Shown here: piece by piece, positions 10,060 to 21,258 of the stretch
How positions within the stretch are numbered: position 1 is the stretch's first letter
Layout of the letters: every line of letters starts with the position of its first letter
From: Meconema thalassinum
Lineage: Eukaryota > Arthropoda > Insecta > Orthoptera > Tettigoniidae
Assembly (NCBI GenBank): GCA_946902985.2
Contig: OX336389.2
Location: 793,042,979 to 793,106,978, forward strand
Reading direction: 5' to 3'
DNA length: 64,000 nucleotides
Position numbers and translations under genes: made by a program
The notes under the pieces: generated by a model
Told to the model about the DNA's origin: nothing
The model's database searches: none
Seen by the model: the letters and a program-made list of their open reading frames with translations, nothing else

Positions 10060-13000
10060 CCCTCGAACCCAGAGGACCTTACCAGGATACGAACCTGCCA
10101 CAGACACCAAACTGCCACACATGCAGCCAGAGGTCAGGAGATACAATCACAAGAACGATTGAGCCACACAAGCATGAACACGGGAAAGTTCTTTTACATA
10201 CAGGGAATACATGTACAAACACATAAATTACACAGGCAGAGACACTGACACGTAGCTGCGAGACATAACACCAGATGCCACACGGACAGACAGCGGACAC
10301 GGATGACATAAAGGCCTCACTACTCAAATCTGACACAGATAGCGTCATCACGATAGGAGGGCCAAAAGATAAGGCACGGTAATTATGAAGAAACGTAGGG
10401 CCTCGTAGAAAACATATTTTAAAAACGCTCACACCATTTGTAAGAAGGTTACAACATAAAGGCTGTGAACTTCAAATGTTAACAGCCGGACAGGAAACAC
10501 GGTACCAGCGGCGGCGTTATCACATGAGGTAACCCAATACTTTGCATGCTCAGCGCGAATACATGACACAATCGGCGACCGAAGACATCCTACAGTTATA
10601 GTAGTATTACGGTCGAACAAGAATCATTCACTAGGGATTCAAAACCACACTACGCCCACAAATTAAGACCAGGGCTAACCAAAACCCACACAGACGACAT
10701 ACACGGGTCATACTTACAGGGGCGTAGGCCCGTTCCATGGTATTCGCTATAGCAACCTACTTAGGGCATTAGCGACCCCGGGACTACCAATAGGGGACAT
10801 ACCGGGAACACCAGGACTCTACGGAGACCACAAAATACTCTTTTGGACCATAGCACCCGAAATCTGAATACGAGGGACGCCAAGAGTACACGGAACGCCC
10901 ACACTAAGTAAACACAGATACAATAGACAGTCTACAGACTATGGTAGAGTATACGGGGCTAATACCAGTTACCTAATGACACTTAGTTTCGTATTACGAT
11001 ACCAGAGGCCATACAGGCACAGACGATAACGATATGCAATCTAGGGTCCGCATTTTATATAAGGACGGGCGGCCCAACGAATAGTGAGGGAAGAGGGAGT
11101 TGACCGACAGGAGAACAACTCATTCAAGTGCACGGATCACAGAACAGTGATAGCACACACGCAGACAACCAATGACACGAAGGTAGACATACAAAGCATA
11201 CACTTTGGAAACACTGGGACGCTATAAACGAACCCAACAGACATCAATACACAAAGATGGGAAGACCACATTTCAACACTGGACGGTATAAAATTAATTA
11301 GTGCGGGACACCCAGAAATGCGCCAGAAATAGGCCAAGATACGCTCCAAAAGGGAGACAATAAGCACAGTGATAGAGAGTAAGCAAATTAGGAAGGACAG
11401 GCAGAACAGCCCCTTCTAGGGCAAAATCGCGCCCTGACATACGAAAATACACCAGGGCAGACATATTCCATGAACACGGGGAATATCACGGGCACAGACA
11501 AACGCTCACACAAAATAAGTACACCACATCTCTACGGCCAAGAATCATGGCAATCCAATACAAGGGGCATGTAGATTACCCCGGACATAAGATAATAGAT
11601 CAAGGCAAAAATGGAAGTAATCACGGATACAAATTCCCAAACAAGCTTGAGAGCGAAAATATGACAAGTTAACACATTGGCCCTTCTAGAATGCAAACAC
11701 ATGTCGACACACGGATAGTGGCAGAAGTCACGTCTTGTTATCCTTCCTGCATATCGTTGAGGACATTCAGTACACAAAGACACTAAACAAATATACAGGA
11801 AGCACTGCGCTGCAAATAAGCGAATTCCAACGTGTCACCATACACTGCTTGCGGAAGAAATTTTTGTAGCAGCGGAACGTGACAATGACATACAGACATG
11901 ATGACACTAACATAAAACAATAACAGTAAAGTCATACAGTGACAACACGGATGTTGATACAGAAAGTGAGAGCGGCATCACATTAGGCTTCGACTAAAAT
12001 ATTACACAAATATTGCCGACCAGAATGATCTGGGAAGACAGACTATTTCACGCCTACCAGTAACAGGACTGGAACATGTATACAAAGGTGTTAACAGACA
12101 TCACACAGCGCGTGCCAAGTAGCCACGCGGTACAAGATAAGCTCTCTCCGATAACAGAACACGCGCCGGAGAGGGAGCTAGCGGCAGGCGGCTCCGTACA
12201 TACAAGCGCGCACCAATTTAAGCCACGGCCACTTCCCTCCCACACGCGCCCAACACTTAGGGGCAGACAGGCAATTACACGCAAACATGCAAACTAACTA
12301 AGGACGGGTACAGACAGATTCCATGAAGGAGCAAACCCCCCCCCCTAATAATTTCTTTTTGTTGTTGTTTTTTCTCCTCAAAACTACTACAGGCAATTGT
12401 GCTATGCCGGGTTATATTCGCAAGCCACATGCTACCCCCTCCCACATTATGAACAGGGGACCAGATAAGGCCGTGAACGACACAGCGTCACCACATCATA
12501 GGGGCAGCCAGAGGGCGGTGTCCAGAGACATAGACATTTTACACGACGTAGGAATGACAGACCCACGGGCGTTACACTGATAAATATTTTGGTAGACACT
12601 AGATGTATATGGCATCTCAACTCAGCGAGCGTAAATCCAAAAGAGCGGGAGGAAAACACAAAACGGCCAAGAGAGGCTGACACACTACAATAGGAGTAGA
12701 GGTGGATGATGCCATCAGGATGGCCATAGTACAAGCTACGGGCTAACATCCCCATACCCCCCTTCTACATACCCCATTACCTAAAACACTATCCAGCACA
12801 GACATACAGACACATAAAAACACCTACACTACATTGCAAACTATACATAGGGGTGGATAGACTTCATGCTTTTCACAAATTAAGGTTTGCTACACCTTGG
12901 ACCCGAACGCCTACACCTGAGTATTAGATGTGATTCGGAAACAAAGCGGCGATGCACATCTCTATATAGAGAGATGAGGCCATACTGATACTAACAAATA

Positions 13001-14690
13001 TTTTATTAAATAATCCCGCATGCAATGGACATAAACTTATTATATCCTAGCACATGCCTTATCTTCAAATGAGAGAAGACACGCCTCATATCCATCTCAC
13101 TGCATGAGATATCCCACCCACACACGAAGGGTTGTATTACTATCACAACCGCATGATATTTTCAATTTTGGACACCTGGGAAGACCCACCCCATCCACTC
13201 ACAGTAAATACATCCTAATAGCATCATCGGCTCCCGGCCACCATAAACAAAGAGGCCAACGATGCACAACCCTCTCCCACCACGCTTTAACCCCACTCAG
13301 CAAATAACACCCTCGGATCCTAATAATAAGGGACCAAACACCCCATAAACCTACTAATATCTCCAGAAAAGTACCAAGGCATCATCGCTGGAGATCCGAT
13401 ACGGCAATAACAGGCCTAAAGTAGTCACTGCACTTCGAAGATTCTACAGCCCCAAAACACTAGGAATTTTACCTAATTACACAGTACACGAAAATATATT
13501 TAAAAACCACACTAAACACTACAGTATACAGTATCACACTTATTTTCAAAGGAATCTGAAGTCACACTAGATGGTGACGAAAAGGTACACGGATGGGAGC
13601 GGGATCACCACACGAGGACAGAGCTGGAGAAGGCGGCAATGGATCCTCACCCAGTTTAATGACAGATGGACGTAAGGTCGAAGCGCCGATGACTCAGTGC
13701 GGGCAAACTTCGGAATCCTGGGAGTACCTAGCCTATCCCCGGGACGAAGAAACGTCACACCCATTATGCACTGCGGTCGTCGAAGCTAGGCCTGCAGGGG
13801 AGAATTTGACATCCAGTAGGAGAATTAGCCAGCTCCATATTAGACTCAGGAGACAAACCTAGAGACGACCACATTTAGGACTAGACCCACAGCTAGATGT
13901 AAGCTAGGTCCATCCTCGCAGGCGTAGAGGATAGTCTTCCAATCGGGTGAAGTGAAGAAGTGCCTCAGGATTCAGCGGGACCAATCCTGGAGCAGGCCAA
14001 GTCCTCATTCCGGAAAGTGAGGTGAAGATGATTTAATAAAAGATATATAATAAATAATGAATGATAAATAATGCGTATGGAATGAATGCGATCATTCGGT
14101 TCCGTGCCCACATAAATGGATGACACCGAGTCTCCAGAGCTTAAATGGTAACGCAACGGGCGGCCAGAGATATTAAATGGGTATGCAACGGGCTTCCCAA
14201 TGGGGTTTCTTGGGCAACCCAATAATAAATATAAATGAATGATATAATGCGAATATAAGCGTATATAAATACAAATGAAAAGGATATCTGCGCGAAGCGT
14301 TTGCTCCCTAGCAACGCAGTCACACTGGCCTATGCACTACACATTAGTTATTAAGGGGGGGGAAGTCGACAATTAGCCTTAAGGACGCGGAATGCAAAAG
14401 GGCTTTTAGCCTGGCGATTTTGGAAGCAACCGGTGTTTCCAAAACACGCACGTGTGGTGCCCTGAGGGTCGCGACATACCTCAGGCGATCGCGTCGATCA
14501 AAATTCTAGTATGTAAGGCAGTTGCATTTGAAAGGCAACTTAGATGTAAGCAAATTTAACAAGCACTGTTGGAAAACAGTAGCTACAACATATTTTGGCA
14601 TTAGGTTAAGGACTATTTCGGCATGTATATACAAATATTTTTTTAGCATTAATTAATATAATCTAGGTTAAGCACACCTCACATATCATA
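10060..14690 (+). other. Long non-coding region of element A, conserved in element B
   Basis: No open frame of any likely meaning. The strand is rich in A and C and poor in T. Several blocks align with the minus strand of 40250-42850 in element B: 10720-10850 with 42700-42800 (TATTCGCTATAGCAACCTAC against TACTCGCTACAACAGCCTAC), 12960-13100 with 41380-41560, 13420-13500 with about 41020-41090, and 13570-14340 with 40290-40940. No env-like protein (signal peptide, fusion or membrane segment) is seen. Conservation without coding suggests packaging, RNA-structure or replication signals, or simply shared ancestry. Confidence 0.7.
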
Positions 14691-14693
14691 ATA

Positions 14694-15098
14694 GTTCGGC
14701 ACCGTATAGGGTAAGACCGACACCATATAGGTTTTAATTGATACTGATATGTGAACGCAATGCAGGGCGTTCGGCACCGTATAGGGTAAGACCGACACCA
14801 TATAGGTTTTAATTGATACTGATATGTGAACGCAATACAGGGCGTTCGGCACCGTATAGGGTAAGACCGACACCATATAGGTTTTAATTGATACTGATAT
14901 GTGAACGCAATACAGGGCGTTCGGCACCGTATAGGGTAAGACCGACACCGCGTAGATTTAAGTGATATTACTATGCGAACGCGACATAGGGCGTTCGGCA
15001 CCGTATAGGGTAAGACCGACACCAGGTAGATTTAAGTGAAATTACTATACGAACGCAACATAGGGCGTTCGGCACCGTCTAGGGTAAGTCCGATAACA
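14694..15098. repeat. 75-bp tandem array (about 5.4 units)
   Basis: Units begin gttcggcaccgtatagggta at 14694, 14769, 14844, 14919, 14993 and 15067, so the period is 75, 75, 75, 74 and 74. The first three are nearly identical and the later ones diverge. Because 75 is a multiple of three, the minus strand shows a long repetitive open frame (to 15022) that is an artefact of the repeat. Confidence 0.92.
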
Positions 15099-16816
15099 TG
15101 TCAACAATAAACGGTACAGCAACCGAGGCTGACCAACCGCAGTAATACACGAGACGTCCGAAGAGGTCTCAAGGGCGGTGGCATCATCCAAGCCGACCCT
15201 TAAAACAGCGCTGCGCACACAATATTGGCCAAAGGTATTTAGCTAACATGTATTTGTATTACAGCTTTGGATCCCAACACTGCAGCACCGAGGATGAGAA
15301 TCAGGATAAAAAGGTAGAGGAAAAATGGACCACTAATGTCACAAAAACACATACTCTACATACTTCTCTACACAATACTGATGCATACATGCACACATAC
15401 ACAAAAACATAATAGATGTAAGCCTATAAATAGTATAAGTTCTAGCCGGCATAAGAAGGCATAGAATAAGATAAAGTAAGAAGGCGCCAGACAAAGAACA
15501 AGGCGGACGTATGTCAATGACGACTGACGAAGGAATATATTGACAAACGGTATTAATTATGATTTTCATTTCAGTACGCCTGCACAAGAGGCGATATGGA
15601 AGCTACACTAATGAATATAGGTTATTTTTCTCCAATTTACAGATGGCGACACCAGGCATATGGTACTGACAAAGATGATTTCGCAGCCATACAGCAGTAA
15701 CGTGTTTTTTTCTCCATTCCAGCACAATACATACCATCACTCATTATTGTGTTAACACAATGTGTCACATTGATCACCTTATTACACAATAACACCTGAA
15801 GACAAGGTAAATCTGCACAGTAAGGGTTGATACCTGTGGGGTATCAGGCCTACTGAGAGATACAGAACATAACGTCAAAGATGTGACGTGACATACGACA
15901 CTGAGAGCCATTACCAAATTGTGGCGACGACTTTCACTGTTAAGTGTGGAATCACTCGCCCACAGAGAATGACCCACAAGGTAAAGGTACATTGGCAGAC
16001 TAGCGCTAAATTACAGTAAGAGGAGCGGCCGATTAACATACAAGAGGTATGAATGGCCAGAGGAGAGCGCTATGGTAATGTCAGACAATGAGAAAAGGTA
16101 CCAGGCTCATGAGCAGACAGGTTTAGTAATAGTAGTAATATAATTAAGACTAGCATGTAAGCATTGTAATAAAAAAATTGTAAAAACATTGTAACACCGT
16201 CAAATCACGAGAAATATGAAATACTGTATCATTCTAACACCATTCATGCGGTAATACACTTTTGTCTCTTTCATTTTCTTTCTACTAACGTTAAAATTTG
16301 TGAAGGTGCCCTGTTTCATCCCGACAACAATAAATCATTCTGATATATACCTTTAACTTACACCCTGGGGCACCTGTTTTTCTATGTTCTTCCATCCTTT
16401 ATACAATAATTTGCCTATACTTTATAGAACCAAGGTACATGCAGGGAGCAATTTTTTTCCCACACAGCGACGGAGGACACAACCACCCGTTCAACCATGG
16501 ATTTTTTTCCTGCCTGCATGGCACCAATATGCATATATCTATGTGTTTTTTCTTCGCTTTTTCGTCAACAGCAACAACATCAAGATAATAATAATAATAA
16601 TAAAATCAACTATGTATATGTACACACCCAAAACCCACCCTCTCTGAGCACACGCTAAACTCACATCACCAGAAAGACAACACGACATCTACACATCCAC
16701 ACGACACCGAAGGAGAAGAAGAAGAGGGACAAGAAGAGGAAGAAGAAGAACCACTACGCCGACACGCCTACTCTAGTTTCCGTTCGCGCGGCCGCGAACA
16801 AAGGCCCAGGAGGTCT
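15099..16816 (+). other. Distal non-coding part of element A with GA-rich tract
   Basis: No gene seen. A purine tract (ggagaagaagaagagggaca and onward) lies at 16710-16752, and the bases just before the 3' LTR read aacaaaggcccaggaggtct. One of these should be the polypurine tract that primes plus-strand DNA; the short one next to the LTR is the usual place. An (ATA)n run sits near 16585-16600. Confidence 0.5.
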
Positions 16817-17672
16817 TGTACAACCCAGGGGCAGTACCCCTAGCACTCACCCCTTCATCTTTCACCATCCACCACCCTCATAGGCATGCCAAAAGCCTTA
16901 AACACTTCTTTGACACGAGCAGGCCCAACAGTATTGCTGACAGCCACGCTTACACAACACATACATAAACACACTATCTGGCGCAGCAACAATGAGGAAA
17001 CGCCGACTAAGCAGTGGGGGAAAGCCTTAAAAGCTAGACCCTGAAGAGCCCCATTATCTATTCGTGGCCAGCGGCTCTGCTCCTCAAGGTCCGTTCCAGC
17101 TCTTCACCAGGTGAGAACTAGCCGTGTGCTCAGATTCCTAATTATCGTAACACCTAACCAGGGACACTTTTGTATTTCACACACTTTGTACTTTGTTTTA
17201 TACTTGTCCACCACCTAAAGGGACAGTACATCATCGCCACTGACCAATAAATACTTGGTCAGTAAACACATACATCTACTACTCATTTCACCCAGTTTTA
17301 CATCCCTACGCCCAACCTGACCTTAGTCCTAATTGCCTCTGACCGTGAAGGCCAGGAACTGCGGAATCTCATTGTATTCGAGTAAGCAGCCAGACTGCAG
17401 CGTGTCGAGTTGTCGACTCTGCACGTGAGCTCGCTAAACACTCGCTCATACTTAATTGGCAGGCTAAGTTAATAGCTCAGTCTTAGTCGTTCATCCCCCA
17501 ACAGGTAGACGCACCCTGTAGGAACGCACCCCAACAGATTACATCCTCACACCAACACATTACACTAGTAGTCTCCCCCAATTACGAGAAACTATCCCTT
17601 TCCGGAAACATCCCCTAAATTAATACAGCTACACTACCCTGTTTATCCCACCCCAAACAGAGGGATAAAACA
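16817..17672 (+). repeat. 3' LTR of element A
   Basis: It runs from tgtacaacccaggggcagta to agggataaaaca, 856 bp. It differs from the 5' LTR by scattered substitutions, a small deletion in 'aactgc(accgtca)ggaatc', and the absence of the roughly 230-bp internal duplication. The visible divergence implies the insertion is not recent. Confidence 0.88.
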
Positions 17673-20284
17673 ACATTCCGGGCTATTATGGTACTTGGAG
17701 TCCCGGGACACCAACCTCATTCAAACCCTAATAACTACAGCTAAGCATACTACTACAACACCACAGAAACACAGTTTATTAGGCAAAACCAACACTCACC
17801 CAACTACACAAGGCTGATAAACAAATAAGTCCAAGGCCCCTAAAAGGAATTATCAACAACCATCACAACAAGCTTACAAGTCTCTTCCATCATCATTGTT
17901 TCCAAAAATATTTATTTACAGAACATCCTAAAAATTGGAACCCTACATAAAATAAATAACATTCAGTAAAGATATAATCTCTTATATTTTGTTTAATTGT
18001 CTAATAATAATAATAATAATATTATTAATAATAATAATAATAACATGTTGTTAAACCCACTTTTTTGGAATGTTGTGTTCACAGAATTTCATGTACGAGC
18101 CATTACATCCATCGGCATGAGGCTGTCGTATTTGTTCACCTTCATTTATTACATGACTGAGCCTATTTCGAACCCTCGAGAAGGAAAGCACTCTACTACC
18201 AGTGCTACACAGCCTCGCTATTATTTAATTATTATTATTGTTTTATACAGTATATATAACACATTGCTAGTACATCACAACATAACTAGACGGGCTTCAG
18301 GGAACCAAAGTATTGTTACTGAAACAGCCACTTCTAATATGGAAAGTTGAAATAGCAACCCTTGAACTTCCGGACGATTCAGGTTGTTGAGAGAACTACT
18401 GCCTTCTGCTTTAGTTTGTACAGTTGAGTATCCAGATCCAGTTCTTTAAGGCCGTGGAGCAAGGTAGTTGGGATCACGCCCGTACTTGAGACAATAATAG
18501 GTATGGTCCTTACCCGTTCTGCATGCCATTGCCTTTGATAAGGCCGACCAACTCGCTATATTTGCTTTATTGTTAATATTGTTATTATTATGTACATGTG
18601 GTACCGTACTAGTAGGCCTATTAAAACTTGGGAGTTGTGTTCCATGATTTCCCACTTCTACCCTAGGCAAATGCGGTATGGTTCCTAACTTAAGACCACG
18701 GCCGCCTTCTTCCCAATGCTCACCTGAATTACAAATACCCACATTACTACAGAAACCCCAAAACCACATGTTATCAGACAAATTCTACCCACACCTAACT
18801 GCATGGCACTAAATGACCCAAATCGCCAAGCCTCTCAAACAAAACATCAAATATTTTAATTCCGTCTTAAATGCTAGTTCTGAAAAAGACTACGGGATAT
18901 CAGAATTTCGTCCCACTGTATTTCATTAACGTGTTGGACGCCAATGACACAACAGGACTGATTATCGAAATTATCTTATACTTACACTTACAAAGTAGGC
19001 TACACAATACTACCGGTCGTAACGTCCCATGCCATTGCGTGCAGTTTCAACAACAACAACAACAACAACAACAATATAAATATTCTTACGAGACGGGTAT
19101 AGTTATCCTCATAACATCTGATACCACCCCTCAATCGGTAAGGTCAATGCTCTGATTACGTAGCAACTTCTCCTCCGCGCGTCGTCCCACCTCGCCCCGC
19201 CTCGTTTCCCACAGAGTCTTCTGTTTGAAGAATTTCTGAAAATCCGAAAATCATTGACTGTTTAATGATTAATTTTCAATCTTAAGATAGGTGATATTTT
19301 TTTTTTACATAGCAAGCTTGATATGCTCTTCTATCGCCAGTGTAACGGACTTCCATTATATAAATTACACCCTGTATGTATATATTGTGGTCGTTTTACA
19401 GATGTCCCACGTCCACACAAGCGCACATCTTTACAACAGCTGAGCATAAGACTCAAAACATCTCTGGGTTAATTATTATGGGCAAACAACAAAAGTTGTA
19501 ATTTAAAACAAAATCTTGGCTGGTATCCAGATGCACACTGCAGCAAGGATAGGAGGAATTATGTTATCAAGAAATCATGAATTACCACAATTTGTTTCTG
19601 TAAGATAAAAATGCATCAGGTTAATTTATTCATTCAACCATCCTAACTAATTACAATATTTTTCCACAGGGAGATAGCTAAAACACCACCTGAAAGAAAA
19701 AAAAACATCCTGTCGCTCCCCCTGGGACCCTGGTGTAATTATGCGCTTTTTAAATCAAATGAAATTATTAAACTTTTCAAAATCAAAATCAATTTAATAA
19801 AATATTTATGTATTCTCAGAAGATTCGTGATATTTATAGTCTGTTTTATCCTACACACAATTTACACTTTCATGATGTGCAGACAATTAATAGTCCAGTC
19901 TGACACCATTATAAAATTACTTACACTTCACAACAGCTTTTATATTTCCAAAATTATTTTCAACATTATTTTCATGATCGTTATCAAATATCTCTTGACA
20001 TGTCAGGAATAGAAATTCCAATATTTCTGATTATTATTACGAAAATGCCATCAAATGTTATTTGGCTCAAATAACAATCATCTTTCTATCTTTTTATGTT
20101 TATAAATCCAACTAATTCACATTCGAATGTTTCCACACATGGAATCTATTAATCATTATCCAACAACCTTGTTGATTTAATATCATTTCCAATCAAGAAA
20201 TAAATTGATGTTTAACTCTGGGTGCAACTCGCAATTATTATTATAAAAGGATTTTATATTAATTATGGATCAGTTATAACATAA
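17673..20284. other. Intergenic; SINE fragments and microsatellites
   Basis: No gene recognised. It contains (AAT)n at about 18001-18044, a SINE body and tail at about 18620-18790 ('ttcccacttctaccctaggc', 'gaccacggccgcctt', 'gttatcagacaaattctac'), (CAA)n at about 19047-19073, and otherwise AT-rich sequence. Confidence 0.55.
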
Positions 20285-21258
20285 TTTAGTATAAGTTTTT
20301 TGGGCTTGTAGGCCGTGGTCCGGACCGGATATCTCCCGACGTTTCACCGGAAACTGCGTCCGGCATAATTAAGGGTTCCGCTCCTTTCCTTGGTCAGCAG
20401 TGGAATGAGGAAGAGGCTTGAAATAATGGGTAACGGTTTGTAGTGAGGTATTGTTGCTTGAATAAGACTTTGGTTGGGTGGATCTTGGCTATGAATTTAC
20501 GACTGGAAGGCAGTTTGCATAATCAAATTAGCATGGTGAGCCGAGTGTTCTCTTCGCATTCCGGCTGGATTGTCTGGTCTCGCGTACATGTTGCGGGGTG
20601 CGGTGCGTGCTCTGGCTTCGGCGACCGAGCTTGAGAGGGTCAGGTGTTCCCTGGGTGACTGCCGGGCTGTAGCGGGAAGGTTCTTCAGGTTGACGTGTGC
20701 GTGCTATCTTGGCCTTGGTGTTTCTAAGGGCCGGGATCCATGTATTACGCCCACGTTCAATTTCTTCCTTTCGATTGAAGTTGTCGGGGTGTTTGAATAT
20801 TTCTATGGCTTCCCTTTGCAGCCTGGTGTGGTAGTGTGTGGTCGTGGAGAGTATCTCTGTGTTCCCGTACTGTACATCGTGACCGGGCAAGAGAGAATGC
20901 TCAGCGACTGACGATTTCTCAGTTTGACCCAGGCGGCTGTGTCTGTTATGTTGCATGAGTCTGGTGGTCACGCTCCTCTTCGTCGTTCCTATGTACACCT
21001 GCCCACAGGAACACGGGATTCTGTAGACACCTGCAGTGGGGTGTGGGTGGCGCCTGTCTTTAGCGGATCGCAGCAAGTCCCGGATTTTGGCGGTGGGTTT
21101 ATAAACCGTCTTCACCCCATAGGTCTTGAGTAATTTGCCTATCCTATCCGTCACCTTCTTCACGTGCGGCAGAAATGCGGTGGCCACCGGAGTTTCCTCA
21201 GATTCTTTTCTCGTGCTCCGGTGCCTGGGATGAGAGGCTTGTTCAATCTCCTTATTGC
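20285..21258 (-). mobile_element. Penelope-like element fragment, 5' truncated
   Basis: Holds the C-terminal GIY-YIG part of a Penelope-like retroelement and its 3' tail (plus strand: 'gggcttgtaggccgtggtcc', then 'cccgacgtttcaccggaaac'). The RT domain is absent, consistent with the 5' truncation usual for this class. An in-frame TAG lies near 21258 at the truncated edge. Confidence 0.75.
20528..21187 (-). pseudogene. GIY-YIG endonuclease domain of a Penelope-like element
   Basis: 220 codons open on the minus strand; the frame is open a little further upstream, and the computed start is a GTG rather than a natural start. Motifs: AFLPHVKKVTDRIGKLL and VYKPTAKIRDLL (linker typical of Penelope proteins), then GVYRIPCSCGQVYIGTTKRS, the GIY-YIG nuclease core, with RLMQH after it and EAIEIFKHP carrying the Glu of the fold. 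Known role: target cleavage during retrotransposition. The Cys-rich 'PCSCG' insertion is normal for animal Penelope elements. Without an RT the fragment cannot move by itself. Confidence 0.82.

Larger units (their letters stand above)
2164..17672 (+). mobile_element. Element A: 15.5 kb Ty3/Gypsy LTR retrotransposon, decayed
   Basis: LTRs start TGTACA and end AAAACA. Between them lie gag, then protease, RT, RNase H and integrase in the Ty3/Gypsy order, then a long non-coding region before the 3' LTR. It is unusually long for an insect Gypsy element because of about 6.7 kb of A/C-rich, T-poor non-coding sequence (10060-16816) that is partly conserved in element B. The pol ORF carries an extra OTU-like domain. 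Several nonsense codons and indels make it non-functional. No perfect target duplication is visible: the flanks are CATAC before 2164 and ACATT/CATTC after 17672, so at best 4 of 5 match. Confidence 0.9.

Noticed and set aside
10060..13900. Env gene in element A
   Set aside because: No signal peptide, fusion or transmembrane-like ORF on the plus strand; only short frames.
14663..15022. 120-codon minus-strand open frame with repeated VSVLPYTVPNA peptide
   Set aside because: It comes from the 75-bp tandem array, whose unit is a multiple of three; there is no independent sign of coding.
14694..15098. CRISPR array
   Set aside because: Units are contiguous with no variable spacers, and the DNA is eukaryotic.
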